Positions 9,394-18,248 are shown, counted from the stretch's first letter. The stretch is DNA of 64,000 nt from Serratia proteamaculans_D (GCF_049959315.1 NZ_CP188201.1), one strand, 5' to 3'. Notes: generated by a model from the sequence alone, not told the origin. A program made the numbers and translations.

Positions 9394-9894
9394 TCAGGCG
9401 CTTTTCGCCACGCTGTCGACCAGGGACATCTCTTCGCTGCTCAGCAGCTTTTCGATATCCACCAGAATCAACATACGGTCACCCAGCGAACCCAGCCCAG
9501 TCAGGTATTCGGTCGCCAGGGTCACGGCAAATTCCGGTGCCGGACGGATCTGCTCGGTGGTCAGCGACAGCACGTCGGATACGCCGTCAACCACAATACC
9601 CACCACCCGTTGACCAAAGTTCAGCACGATCACCACGGTGTTTTCATCGTAAGACACATCCTGCTGAGCAAACTTCACCCGCAGGTCGATAATCGGCACA
9701 ATCACGCCGCGCAGGTTGGTGACGCCCTTGATAAAGGCCGGAGTGTTGGCTATGCGGGTCACCTGATCGTATCCGCGGATCTCCTGCACCTTGAGGATAT
9801 CAATGCCATATTCCTCATTGCCCAAGGTAAAAATCAGGAATTCTTGCCCTACCGTTTCGCCAGCCAGTTTGCTGACGGTTGCCAGTCCTGCCAT
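9394..9894 (-). CDS. cheW: Chemotaxis coupling protein CheW
   Basis: CheW links chemoreceptors to the CheA kinase in the polar signalling array. The single CheW-like SH3-type domain is nearly complete (EYGIDILKVQEIRGYDQVTRIANTP, GVTNLRGVIVPIIDLR). A GTG three codons upstream (9903) is possible, but AAGG lies directly against it; the ATG at 9894 has that AAGG at proper spacing and gives the normal 166 residues. It follows cheA by 32 bases and ends the mot-che operon. Confidence 0.97.
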   Translation of the reverse strand: MAGLATVSKLAGETVGQEFLIFTLGNEEYGIDILKVQEIRGYDQVTRIANTPAFIKGVTNLRGVIVPIIDLRVKFAQQDVSYDENTVVIVLNFGQRVVGIVVDGVSDVLSLTTEQIRPAPEFAVTLATEYLTGLGSLGDRMLILVDIEKLLSSEEMSLVDSVAKSA

Positions 9895-9926
9895 GTCATT
9901 CACCCTTCAAATCAATAGATTAATTA

Positions 9927-11900
9927 TTATGCGGCCGCGTCGGTCTGACGCTGTTCACGGTTCAACGTTTGCAGCGCCGAGACATCGACAATCAGCGCCA
10001 CGCTGCCATCGCCGAGAATGGTGGCGGCGGAAATACCCGGCACTTTGCGATAGTTGCTTTCCAGATTCTTCACCACGACCTGATGCTGACCGACCAATTG
10101 ATCTACCAGCAACGCATAGCGACGACCGGCACTTTGCAGGATCACCACAATGCCCTGAGTGGCATCGGTTTTAGCGCCCTCCACTTCGAACACCCGGAAC
10201 AGTTCCACCAGCGGCAGATATTCACCGCGCACCTGCAACACCCGCTCGCCACCGGCCAATGGATGCAGGTCTTCGGCCTGCGGCTGCAGCGATTCCATCA
10301 CCGCGTTGAGCGGTAGGATAAACACTTCGTCGTTCACCTTGACCGACATACCGTCGAGAATTGCCAGCGTCAACGGCAGCAGGATACGGATCGCGGTGCC
10401 CTTGCCTGCCTGAGAATGGATTTCTACATGCCCACCCATCTCCTGAATATTTCGCTTCACCACGTCCATGCCGACACCGCGACCGGACACATCGGTGACC
10501 TGTTCGGCAGTGGAAAAGCCCGGCGCAAAGATCAACATGCCGACGTCTTCATCGCTCATGCTGTCACTGACGGCCAGCCCCTGCGAGGCCGCCTTGGCGA
10601 GAATTTTCTCACGGTTCAGACCGGCGCCGTCGTCGGTCACCTCGATACAGATATTGCCGCCCTGATGTTCCGCCGACAGGATCAGATTACCCACCGCCGA
10701 TTTCCCGGCAGCGACGCGCGTATCGGGATCTTCAATGCCGTGATCCAGACTGTTGCGCACCAGGTGGGTCAAGGGGTCGATAATGCGTTCGATCAGGCTC
10801 TTGTCCAGTTCGGTAGAACTGCCCTGCAGCTGCAACTCCACCTGTTTATTCAATTTGCCGGCCAGATCGCGCACCAACCGCGGGAAGCGGCTGAACACGT
10901 ACTCCATCGGCATCATGCGGATCGACATCACCGACTCTTGCAGGTCGCGCGCGTTGCGTTCCAACTGGCTCATGCTGTTGAGCAGGTCACCGTGATTCAC
11001 CGGATCCAAGCTGCCCGAACGCTGCGCCAGCATCGATTGGGTGATCACCAGTTCACCGACCAGGTTGATCAATTGGTCCACCTTCTCTACCGCTACGCGG
11101 ATGCTGGTGGATTCGCTGGCCTTGGCCCGTGGTTTGGCTACTTCGACAGCCGCAGGGGCCGGTTTGACCACCGGTGCTGCCGCGGAGGCAGGCGCTGACG
11201 GTGCGGGTGCAACTGGCGCGACCTCAGCCTGCGGCGGTGTGGCGAAGCTGATTTGCTCCGGCTCCAGCACAAAACAGAGTACCGCGCTGATGTCATCTTC
11301 GCTGGCGGAGGTCAGCAGCGTCACTTCCAGACTGTTTTCGGTCTGCTGCGGGTTTTTTACCTCGCCCAGATTCCCCAGCTCTTCGAGCATCAGCGGGACT
11401 TCGCTGGGCTTGAGGCCACTGAGGCAAATTCGCATCCCGCCTTCAACAGCCGCAGGGACCGCGACGGCATGTTCCGTGGCCGGATGCGCTGCGGGGGCAT
11501 CCTGTTGCTGCGCGTCCAAAGCCAGCTGCCGCAAAGCCTGGCAAATGTATTCAAAGCTGTCGGCGTCAGGTTTTTGCGACGTTTTATAGGCGTCCAGTTG
11601 CTCCTGCATAATGTCTTTGGTTTCCAGAAACAGGTTGATAATCTCGGTGCTCAGGCTCATTTCCTGGCGCCGCGCACCGTCGAGCAGGTTCTCCAGCAGA
11701 TGGGTGGTTTCCTGCAGTACCGTAAAACCAAAGGTAGCCGCCCCCCCTTTAATGGAATGCGCTGCGCGGAAAATGGCGTTCAGCGGCTCAATGTCCGGCG
11801 CCAGCGGATCCAACTCCAGCAGGTGTTGCTCCATATCGGCCAGCAACTCGTCTGCTTCATCAAAAAAGGTCTGATAAAACGCACTAATATCCATGCTCAC
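9927..11900 (-). CDS. cheA: Chemotaxis sensor kinase CheA
   Basis: CheA is the histidine kinase that phosphorylates CheY and CheB under receptor control. The domains run P1 phosphotransfer (H48 in RAAHSIKGG), P2 CheY/CheB-binding, an Ala/Pro-rich linker, P3 dimerisation, P4 ATP-binding kinase (LVRNSLDHGIE, DDGAGL, GRGVGMDVV) and P5 CheW-like. I place the start at the GTG at 11900, giving MSMDIS as in E. coli CheA with AGGTG seven bases upstream; the ATG two codons later would be too far from it. The 657-residue length fits. The start is 4 bases after the motB stop. Confidence 0.97.
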   Translation of the reverse strand: MSMDISAFYQTFFDEADELLADMEQHLLELDPLAPDIEPLNAIFRAAHSIKGGAATFGFTVLQETTHLLENLLDGARRQEMSLSTEIINLFLETKDIMQEQLDAYKTSQKPDADSFEYICQALRQLALDAQQQDAPAAHPATEHAVAVPAAVEGGMRICLSGLKPSEVPLMLEELGNLGEVKNPQQTENSLEVTLLTSASEDDISAVLCFVLEPEQISFATPPQAEVAPVAPAPSAPASAAAPVVKPAPAAVEVAKPRAKASESTSIRVAVEKVDQLINLVGELVITQSMLAQRSGSLDPVNHGDLLNSMSQLERNARDLQESVMSIRMMPMEYVFSRFPRLVRDLAGKLNKQVELQLQGSSTELDKSLIERIIDPLTHLVRNSLDHGIEDPDTRVAAGKSAVGNLILSAEHQGGNICIEVTDDGAGLNREKILAKAASQGLAVSDSMSDEDVGMLIFAPGFSTAEQVTDVSGRGVGMDVVKRNIQEMGGHVEIHSQAGKGTAIRILLPLTLAILDGMSVKVNDEVFILPLNAVMESLQPQAEDLHPLAGGERVLQVRGEYLPLVELFRVFEVEGAKTDATQGIVVILQSAGRRYALLVDQLVGQHQVVVKNLESNYRKVPGISAATILGDGSVALIVDVSALQTLNREQRQTDAAA

Positions 11901-11904
11901 GGGA

Positions 11905-12870
11905 TCACCTCTGCTGTGAGTCGCTGTTAGTCGGTACTGGCTCAGCCGTCGGCTGCTCCGGTGCAATGAGGGTGGCCGGAGCCGTCGCCGCTGGGGCCAG
12001 CGACTTCAGCTCGACCGGCTGAGCGACATCCATCGCGTTGCTTTCACCATTTTCGTGTTCAATGCCCTGCTGGGTTTGCTTGTTCAGCACCAGCACGGTG
12101 ATGCGGCGGTTGATGGCGTCATCGGCGCCGTGCTGTTTCAGGCTCATGGTGGCCGCCATGCCCACCACCCGCAGCACCTTCCCTTCCGACAGCCCACCGG
12201 CAATCAGCTCACGTCGTGAAGCATTGGCGCGATCGGCCGAAAGCTCCCAGTTGCTGTAACCCCGCTCACCCGTGGCATAAGGAATGTCGTCGGTGTGGCC
12301 GGACAGGCTGATTTTATTCGGCAGATCATTGAGGATCGGGGCAATCGCCCGCAGGATGTCACGCATATAGCTTTCCACCTGCGCACTGCCGGTTTTGAAC
12401 ATCGGGCGGTTCTGGCTATCGATGATCTGAATGCGCAAACCTTCATCCATCATGTTGATCAGCAGATGCGGGCGCAGCGCCTTCAGCCGCGGATCGGACT
12501 CAATCAGCTCATCGAGCTTTTCCCGCAGCTTGTTCAATCGCAGTTCCTCGTCGCGTTTCTCCAGCGTATCAATCTGCCTTTTCACCAGTCCGTCCTGCTG
12601 AGTCGGGTCATCGCCCCCGCCGGGGATCGGGCTGCTTTCCGAACTGCTCTTGTCACCGCTGGTCAGCGCCACTTTTAACGGCGTGCGGAAATATTCGGCA
12701 ATTTGCGTCAGCTCCTGCGGGCTGGCGATAGCCAGCAGCCACATCACCAGGAAAAACGCCATCATCGCCGTCATAAAATCGGCGTAAGCAATCTTCCAGG
12801 AGCCACCGTGATGGCCGGCCTGATGCGACTTGCGTTTTCTGACCAAAACAACCGGGTGATTCTGCTTCAT
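11905..12870 (-). CDS. motB: Flagellar motor stator protein MotB
   Basis: MotB anchors the stator to peptidoglycan and carries the proton-binding aspartate. A short cytoplasmic basic head leads into one membrane helix containing the critical Asp (KIAYADFMTAMMAFFLVMWLL), a plug/linker region and an OmpA-like peptidoglycan-binding domain (SGHTDDIPY, NWELSADRANASRREL). At 321 residues it is slightly longer than E. coli MotB because of a Pro/Ala-rich C-terminal tail. It overlaps motA by 4 bases. Confidence 0.97.
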   Translation of the reverse strand: MKQNHPVVLVRKRKSHQAGHHGGSWKIAYADFMTAMMAFFLVMWLLAIASPQELTQIAEYFRTPLKVALTSGDKSSSESSPIPGGGDDPTQQDGLVKRQIDTLEKRDEELRLNKLREKLDELIESDPRLKALRPHLLINMMDEGLRIQIIDSQNRPMFKTGSAQVESYMRDILRAIAPILNDLPNKISLSGHTDDIPYATGERGYSNWELSADRANASRRELIAGGLSEGKVLRVVGMAATMSLKQHGADDAINRRITVLVLNKQTQQGIEHENGESNAMDVAQPVELKSLAPAATAPATLIAPEQPTAEPVPTNSDSQQR

Positions 12871-13757
12871 GCCTGTTCTTCTTCCGTCGCCTGCTGCGGT
12901 GGCGCTTTCACCCGGCGCACATGTTCTTCCAGCTCGACGAAGGACGGACGCTCGGTGGTATACAAGGTTTTACGGCCGAATTCGACGGCAATCTGCGGTG
13001 CGTAGCCATTGAGGCTGGACAGTAACGTGACCTTGATGCACTGCATCATTTTGACGTTTTCGGCACTTTTCTGACGCAGCAGGGTAGCCAGCGGCGAGAT
13101 AAAACCGTAGGCCAGTAAAATACCGAGGAAGGTGCCGACCATGGCGTTGGCGATCAGTGCCCCCAGCTCGGCCGCCGGGCGATCGGCCGAGGCCAGCGCA
13201 TGCACTACCCCCATCACCGCCGCCACAATACCGAAGGCCGGCAACGAGTCACCGACCATCGCCAGGCTGCCTGCCGGGACTTCGCTTTCCTGCTCAAAGG
13301 TTTCGATCTCTTCGTCCATCAACGCTTCGATCTCAAACGCATTCATGTTGCCGCTCACCATCAGCCGTAAATAATCGGTAATAAACTCTACGAGGGTGTT
13401 ATCGGCAAGAATGCGCGGATAATTAGAGAAAATTTCACTTTCTTGCGGATTATCAATATCGAATTCGAGGGACAGCATGCCCTGCTGACGAGATTTGGCC
13501 AGCAGCAGGAAGAGCAGCGCCATCAGGTCCATGTATAAATCTTTACTGTATTTCGAACGACGCATCAGCTTGGGGATGGCACGCAGAGTGGATTTTATCG
13601 CCTTACCGTTGTTGCCAACGATGAAAGCGCCGATACCCGCGCCGCCGATAATCAAAAATTCTGCCGGCTGATAAAGCGCGCCCAGATGGCCCCCCACAAT
13701 CAGGTAGCCCCCAAAGACCGCACCCAATACCACGAGATAACCCAAAATAACTAGCAC
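12867..13757 (-). CDS. motA: Flagellar motor stator protein MotA
   Basis: MotA is the four-helix stator subunit that couples proton flow to torque on FliG. The frame shows the four hydrophobic segments, the large cytoplasmic loop and the conserved prolines near PAAELGALI and FISPLATLL. An ATG at 13763 is only one base from its AAGGA; the in-frame GTG at 13757 has that AAGGA six bases upstream and yields MLVILGYLVV, aligning with the GTG-started E. coli protein, so I prefer it (296 residues). I found no convincing sigma-28 promoter in the gap to flhC. Confidence 0.95.
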   Translation of the reverse strand: MLVILGYLVVLGAVFGGYLIVGGHLGALYQPAEFLIIGGAGIGAFIVGNNGKAIKSTLRAIPKLMRRSKYSKDLYMDLMALLFLLLAKSRQQGMLSLEFDIDNPQESEIFSNYPRILADNTLVEFITDYLRLMVSGNMNAFEIEALMDEEIETFEQESEVPAGSLAMVGDSLPAFGIVAAVMGVVHALASADRPAAELGALIANAMVGTFLGILLAYGFISPLATLLRQKSAENVKMMQCIKVTLLSSLNGYAPQIAVEFGRKTLYTTERPSFVELEEHVRRVKAPPQQATEEEQA

Positions 13758-13898
13758 ACGCATTCCTTAAATTAACAATGTGGATGGAAGGTGGGATAAG
13801 CGCGCGTTTGAGACGCACCGACGCAGCAGTCTGGGCTGCGTCGATGGGTTCGGTATGCCGAACCTTGCGTGTCACAAATCGATTTAAGTCTGGATAAA

Positions 13899-13914
13899 CC
13901 GGCGCTGTCGCCGG
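13899..13914 (-). terminator. Hairpin at the end of the flhDC operon
   Basis: A 6-base perfect GC stem CCGGCG / CGCCGG with loop CTGT sits directly beyond the flhC stop codon. On the minus strand it is followed by TTTAT, a short but plausible intrinsic terminator. A second inverted repeat, GACGCAGC / GCTGCGTC around 13828-13850, lies further downstream toward motA. Confidence 0.6.
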
Positions 13915-13915
13915 C

Positions 13916-14497
13916 TCAAATCGCGCGTTTAACCTGCTCGTCCAGCAGTTGAGGAATAATATCGGCCAGTTGCGGCGAAAGTTTACGTCTTTTTACTGCG
14001 CGGGATGGGGGCTGGCATAAACTGCATACAAAACTGTTCAACGGCTGGTGCGCGTGGGTGATGAAAGTGCCGCCACAGCAGTTGCAGGCAGAGAGCTGCA
14101 GCATGCCGCTATCGACGAAACGCACCAGCGTCCAGGCGCGGGTCAGCGCCAATAACGGCGCCTCTCCCGGTTGGTGTGGACACTGTTCCAGATACAAACG
14201 ATAGGCTTTAATCACCGCCTCAACGCCAGTGCAGTGCCCACTCTTCATCAGGAAGCTGTAGGCGTTATAAAACATCGATGAATGGATGTTCTGTTCCCAG
14301 GTCATAAACCAGTCGGTCGAGAACGGCAACATCCCTTTCGGCGGCGGACTGCCGCGCAACTCTTTATACAGTTTGATCAAACGCCCGCGGCTGAGCTGAG
14401 TTTCGCTTTCCAGCATCTGCAAACGGGCACCCAGCGTAATCAGCTCCATTGCCAGCTGAATATCCTTGGCTTCCTGAACAATACTTTTCTCTGCCAT
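13916..14497 (-). CDS. flhC: Flagellar master regulator subunit FlhC
   Basis: FlhC combines with FlhD as FlhD4C2 to activate class 2 flagellar promoters. The 193-residue frame includes the zinc-binding cysteine cluster (SACNCCGG and VCSLCQ) that stabilises the complex. A TTG two codons upstream could be read, but the ATG at 14497 gives the usual length and overlaps flhD by the expected few bases. The pair controls the operons at the left side of this window. Confidence 0.98.
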   Translation of the reverse strand: MAEKSIVQEAKDIQLAMELITLGARLQMLESETQLSRGRLIKLYKELRGSPPPKGMLPFSTDWFMTWEQNIHSSMFYNAYSFLMKSGHCTGVEAVIKAYRLYLEQCPHQPGEAPLLALTRAWTLVRFVDSGMLQLSACNCCGGTFITHAHQPLNSFVCSLCQPPSRAVKRRKLSPQLADIIPQLLDEQVKRAI

Positions 14498-14499
14498 CT

Positions 14500-14850
14500 T
14501 CAAGCTCTTTTCTTCGTTGCACTACCGTCTTTAGCCGATAGTTCTTGCAGTAAGTGGCTTGATAGCAAAATGCCGGTATGGATTTGCTGCAGATCGTCCA
14601 CGCGCGATTCTTTCGTCAGGCGCTCGATCGTCTGGTGATCGTTAAAACGGAAATGACAGACCAACTGGTTGGTCTCAGCCAGTTTAACCATTTGTGGCAA
14701 CGTGAGTTGAGCAAGCGCATCAGCCATGGTCTCGTCGATCCCCAGACGGAACATTGCCGATGCTTTTTCATCATTAATCAGACGCTGTGCTAAAAGTAAA
14801 TATGACAAATTGATGTCATAAATATGCTTAAGTAATTCAGACGTACCCAT
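14500..14850 (-). CDS. flhD: Flagellar master regulator subunit FlhD
   Basis: FlhD is the other half of the FlhD4C2 activator; as a homodimer it wraps DNA together with FlhC. The frame is very close to the E. coli protein (TSELLKHIYDINLSYLLLAQRL, LPQMVKLAETNQLVCHFRF, SRVDDLQQIHTGI). An ATG three codons upstream (14859) exists, but GGGA is spaced correctly for the ATG at 14850, which gives 116 residues as in E. coli. A leader of roughly 265 nt is inferred from the promoter elements upstream. Confidence 0.98.
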   Translation of the reverse strand: MGTSELLKHIYDINLSYLLLAQRLINDEKASAMFRLGIDETMADALAQLTLPQMVKLAETNQLVCHFRFNDHQTIERLTKESRVDDLQQIHTGILLSSHLLQELSAKDGSATKKRA

Positions 14851-15096
14851 ATTCCCCATCCCGACAGACTATGTTTAAAAACATACGCTGGGTGATAATT
14901 TTTATCGCCCGTGACCTGGGTTTGTTCCCTAAGTTGGCAAATGAATCCCTGAATAACGACCGTTATAAATTTATCAACATCACTAATTTCGAACCGTCAT
15001 TCAGTATTTGATACGTGCGTAAACCTACGTGTATGGATGTACAGCATTTTGCTTCAGCAGTGTGTAATCACTGTGAAACTATTTTTACAAAATTAA

Positions 15097-15110
15097 TAAG
15101 ATTATTCCTA
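15097..15110 (-). promoter_or_regulatory. RcsAB box in the flhD promoter
   Basis: TAAGATTATTCCTA (plus strand) matches the RcsAB consensus TAAGAATATTCCTA at 13 of 14 positions. In E. coli flhDC the equivalent box lies at +5 to +18 of the transcript and represses motility under envelope stress. Using the -10 candidate at 15121-15126, this box falls at about +5 to +18 as well. Confidence 0.8.
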
Positions 15111-15120
15111 ATGCAGCGCA

Positions 15121-15126
15121 ACTCTA
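15121..15126 (-). promoter_or_regulatory. Candidate -10 element of the flhD promoter
   Basis: On the minus strand TAGAGT lies so that a start near 15114 puts the CRP site centre about 72 bases upstream and the RcsAB box just downstream, exactly the E. coli arrangement. The -35 region (TGTGTG) is poor, as expected for an activator-dependent promoter. The start point is inferred, not measured. Confidence 0.5.
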
Positions 15127-15178
15127 CCCCCGAACCGTTAGCACACACAATGTAAGTGAGAGGCAATTTTAAATACAA

Positions 15179-15194
15179 TGTGATCTAGATCACA
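15179..15194. promoter_or_regulatory. CRP-cAMP binding site upstream of flhD
   Basis: TGTGATCTAGATCACA is a perfect palindrome matching the CRP consensus TGTGA-N6-TCACA in both half sites. Its centre is about 336 bases upstream of the flhD start codon. CRP activation of flhDC is established in E. coli and Serratia; placement at about -71.5 of the inferred start supports the same role here. Confidence 0.88.
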
Positions 15195-15900
15195 AAAATA
15201 AAAAATAATTAAGCCAAATATCTCAATCTCCGCCTGTTTTTTAACCTTGTTTTTGACCAAAAAACAACCATAAGTAAAAAAACGTCTTAAAAACAATGTA
15301 TATAAGCCAAAAAAATATCTTTTTTAGATCAATTCGAACAAAAGCATTACCAAACTAAAATAACAGAACAAAAATCTGCTCGTAGCCGATAAAGACAGTA
15401 TAAATAACCGTTTAATAAGTCATAAACTATCCATCTTGAAAAGTAACGCACGTAAACTATATGGTTATGAGGTTTCGGATTTGACTTAAAACCGGCGTCG
15501 TTGGTTGTTTTAATTTTCATCTATTGTTCTTGTTTGGTTAACAATAACTCGCTTTGGTTGTGAACAAGAAAACAGACGTAACTATATATTTCCAGGCTGA
15601 GAGGATGAAAGCGGCAGGTTTCGATATTTTTTCGTGAAAATTACCCCAGAACGTTTTATCGGCAATATTAATTTAAACTTTAATTATTTTTTATAAAAAT
15701 TAAAAATGACTAAAGCTTGGCTGATATTTATCAGTCAATAGAGGTCACTATCACTCTTATAAATCAAAATGCAGTTTCGTTTTATTTTATACCCGCGTTT
15801 CATCTATGCCCTGTGGATTTAAAGTGGTTGCCAGGCGGTCAGTCCATCCGTTTTGCCCAGGGCCGGGTATACCGCATGCCACATCCGGCTTACGCAATGG

Positions 15901-15931
15901 CAAGATCCCATGGCTTGATTTCGGGATCTTG
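15901..15931. repeat. Nine-base inverted repeat in GC-rich patch
   Basis: CAAGATCCC (15901-15909) and GGGATCTTG (15923-15931) form a perfect stem with a 13-base loop. No U-tract follows on either strand and no flanking gene ends here, so its function is unknown. Confidence 0.5.
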
Positions 15932-16236
15932 GGCCTCTACGCCACGGAAGGCATTGGTCTGGGAAAGCCCCCAGCCTCGAGCCACCTGGATTGATCGGCC
16001 CTGAGAATTTCCCTATTTTGCATGCCGAACGACAGCCAGGCATTGCCGACAATCCACGGGCATATTATTATTCGCAATGCAGGGCCACCTTGCACTCAGC
16101 CATCTATTACCGTATTGAAATTTATTTATTTGAAATTAATTTTTCAGGTCGCACATCACACTCTTTTGCTACTGGCATGATGACAGGGTGATGTTTCTTC
16201 GTCCGACGACAACTATTAACAGGTTATATTTTAATC

Positions 16237-16452
16237 ATGACTGATACCCTGGATTACCTGATGACATTCCGGAAATGCACCAGCCTGGACAGCGTTGAGA
16301 AAGTGTACGACAAGCTTAACTACTCCATTGATAATGATATTGAAATCAGCAACATGTATCGTGCTGCCGATCATCGCCGGGCGGAACTGGTTGCCGGGAA
16401 ACTGTTCGATTTGGGCAAGGTACCCAAAACGCTGTGGGCACAGGTGCTATAA
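16237..16452 (+). CDS. Hha/YmoA-family nucleoid-associated modulator
   Basis: A 71-residue protein resembling Hha and YmoA: it shares DYLM-x-(R/F)-R/K-C near the N-terminus, then a leucine/valine helix, then the signature YRAADHRRAELVAGKLFD (Hha: YSAADHRLAELTMNKLYD) and a KVPKTLWAQVL end. Hha-family proteins lack their own DNA-binding domain and act by binding H-NS to silence AT-rich DNA. It is more diverged than the housekeeping hha. Its position between the AT-rich flhDC promoter region and uspC suggests, but does not prove, a role in local or motility regulation. Confidence 0.82.
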   Translation: MTDTLDYLMTFRKCTSLDSVEKVYDKLNYSIDNDIEISNMYRAADHRRAELVAGKLFDLGKVPKTLWAQVL

Positions 16453-16604
16453 TTCTCTTTAATTACACGCGCGTGCCTGTTTATCATTTATTGCTAAATA
16501 ACGGCAATGCCCCATGATTTATTGACGCGCGTGATACAAAACACATTTATTAGTTTCGCCAGGCTCTACTCTTTTACCTTAACGACAGGAAACAGGAGCG
16601 GAAG

Positions 16605-17024
16605 ATGGGATATCAAAACGTTTTGGTTACCGTCGCCGTGGCGGCAGATAGCCATCGCTTGGTTGAAAAAGCCGTCTCCATCGTGCGCCCCTACAACGGC
16701 AAAATTACCCTGCTGAGCATGATCGTCAATCCGGAAATGTACAATAACTTCGCCGGGCCGATGCTGGGCGATCTGCGTGCCTTAATGGAAGAAGAAACGC
16801 TGCTGTTTATGGAAGAATTACGGCTGCGGGCCGATTATCCAATAGCCGATACGTTGATCGTCCACGGCGAGTTGGGGGATAGCCTTAACTACGCCAGCCG
16901 TCAGCAACCTTTTGATCTGGTGGTTTGCGGCAATCATAGCGACAGCATGATGAACAAGGTTTCCTGCTCTGCGGCACGCTTTATCAATACCAGCCATATC
17001 GACGTACTGATCATTCCTCTTTAA
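16605..17024 (+). CDS. uspC: Universal stress protein UspC
   Basis: A 139-residue Usp domain protein very similar to E. coli UspC (NILVTVAV start, VNPEMYNNFAGPMLGDLR, FDLVVCGNHSDSM, SCSAARFI, DVLIIPL end). Usp proteins are small cytoplasmic dimers induced by stress; UspC has been linked to motility and adhesion control in E. coli. Its place upstream of flhDC, pointing away from it, is the same synteny as in E. coli. AGGA-type purine sequence precedes the ATG, and a 152-base gap separates it from the hha-like gene. Confidence 0.92.
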   Translation: MGYQNVLVTVAVAADSHRLVEKAVSIVRPYNGKITLLSMIVNPEMYNNFAGPMLGDLRALMEEETLLFMEELRLRADYPIADTLIVHGELGDSLNYASRQQPFDLVVCGNHSDSMMNKVSCSAARFINTSHIDVLIIPL

Positions 17025-17100
17025 CGCTGAGCACATTCGGCTATTTGCTCTGGTCAATGATTGACTAGACTTGGGATCCTATCCGCATAAGGAATGTCTG

Positions 17101-18135
17101 ATGTCCCAGTCTAAGCAACACAACCGCCGTTTTTTACTTGCCTCACGCCCGCATGGTGAGCCTACCGCAGACAATTTCCGCCTGGAAAAAGTAGCGACAC
17201 CGCAACCTGCTGCAGGCCAGTTGCTGTTACGCACTGTCTATCTGTCACTGGATCCCTACATGCGCGGCCGGATGAGTGATGCCCCTTCTTACGCGCCACC
17301 GGTAGAGATCGGTGACGTGATGGTTGGCGGCACGGTATCGCGTGTTGTCACGTCACAGCATCCCGACTTTAAACCCGGTGATTGGGTGTTGGGCTACGAC
17401 GGCTGGCAGGATTATGCTTTATCTGACGGCAGCGGCCTGCGTAATCTCGGTCCGGACCAGAAACACCCTTCCCGCCTGCTCGGCGTGCTGGGCATGCCGG
17501 GTTTCACCGCCTATATGGGCCTGCTGGATATTGGTCAACCGAAACCCGGAGAAACCCTGGTGGTCGCTGCTGCCAGTGGCGCCGTCGGTTCCGTCGTCGG
17601 GCAGGTCGCCAAGCTGAAGGGTTGCCGCGTGGTCGGCGTGGCCGGCGGTAAAGAAAAATGCCGTTATGTAGTAGAAGAACTGGGCTTCGACGCCTGTGTC
17701 GATCACCGGGCGCCTGATTTTGCCGAGCAACTGGCCGCCGCCTGCCCGCAGGGTATCGACATTTACTACGAGAACGTCGGCGGTGCGGTGTTTGATGCGG
17801 TGATCCCGCTACTCAATACCCAGGCGCGTATTCCGGTGTGCGGCATTATCGCCCACTACAACGCCACCGACCTGCCTGCCGGCCCGGATCGCCTGCCGAT
17901 GTTGCAGGGGTTGATCCTGCGTAAACGCATCCGCATGCAGGGTTTCATTATTTTTGATGACTATGCAGAAGGCTTTGGCGAATTCCTGCAGCAGATGGGT
18001 GAGTGGGTTGAGCAGGGGAAAATCAAATTCCGCGAAGATCTGGTCGACGGACTGGAGAATGCGCCACAGGCGTTTATCGGTCTGCTGCAAGGCAAGAACT
18101 TCGGCAAGCTGGTGATCCGCGTCGGCGACGAGTAA
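17101..18135 (+). CDS. NADP-dependent medium-chain reductase, CurA family
   Basis: A zinc-independent oxidoreductase of the leukotriene B4 12-hydroxydehydrogenase type that reduces the C=C bond of enones; the E. coli homologue CurA reduces curcumin. Motifs are YLSLDPYMRGRMSD, the VMVGGTVSRV segment, the cofactor-binding AASGAVGSVVGQ and GVAGGKEKCR, and IDIYYENVGG. A longer reading from 17071 adds ten residues, but AAGGA lies seven bases before the ATG at 17101, which gives 344 residues and aligns with CurA. It stands alone with a strong hairpin downstream. Confidence 0.92.
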   Translation: MSQSKQHNRRFLLASRPHGEPTADNFRLEKVATPQPAAGQLLLRTVYLSLDPYMRGRMSDAPSYAPPVEIGDVMVGGTVSRVVTSQHPDFKPGDWVLGYDGWQDYALSDGSGLRNLGPDQKHPSRLLGVLGMPGFTAYMGLLDIGQPKPGETLVVAAASGAVGSVVGQVAKLKGCRVVGVAGGKEKCRYVVEELGFDACVDHRAPDFAEQLAAACPQGIDIYYENVGGAVFDAVIPLLNTQARIPVCGIIAHYNATDLPAGPDRLPMLQGLILRKRIRMQGFIIFDDYAEGFGEFLQQMGEWVEQGKIKFREDLVDGLENAPQAFIGLLQGKNFGKLVIRVGDE

Positions 18136-18148
18136 CGCTAAAACCGCA

Positions 18149-18176
18149 GGGGTCGAACATGAGTTCGACCCTATTT
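18149..18176. terminator. Intrinsic terminator between the CurA-like gene and pcp
   Basis: GGGTCGAAC / GTTCGACCC form a perfect 9-base stem around ATGA, followed by TATTT on the plus strand. It ends the oxidoreductase transcript. It lies between two convergent genes, so it may also serve pcp. Confidence 0.8.
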
Positions 18177-18248
18177 AACCCATTGATTATGGAAAGGACG
18201 CAGCATGCGGCGCCCCTACCATGAAACTCTGAACACTTGACCAGCATC

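Larger units (their letters stand above)
14851..16236. other. Long regulatory region between flhD and the hha-like gene
   Basis: About 1.4 kb with no convincing gene. The 14,880-15,790 part is strongly AT-rich and contains the flhD leader, the RcsAB box, the putative promoter and the CRP site listed separately, plus an 8-base inverted repeat (15527-15534 / 15563-15570). From about 15,790 to 16,050 the composition switches abruptly to GC-rich. Short frames open there on both strands, but none resembles a known protein or has a good ribosome-binding site. Confidence 0.75.

Noticed and set aside
13765..13915. Sigma-28 promoter expected before motA
   Set aside because: No GCCGATAA-type -10 with a TAAA -35 at 15-base spacing is visible; only inverted repeats were found.
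15717..16052. Short frames on both strands in the GC-rich patch
   Set aside because: No ribosome-binding site, no recognisable family, and mutually overlapping; kept only as an unexplained region.
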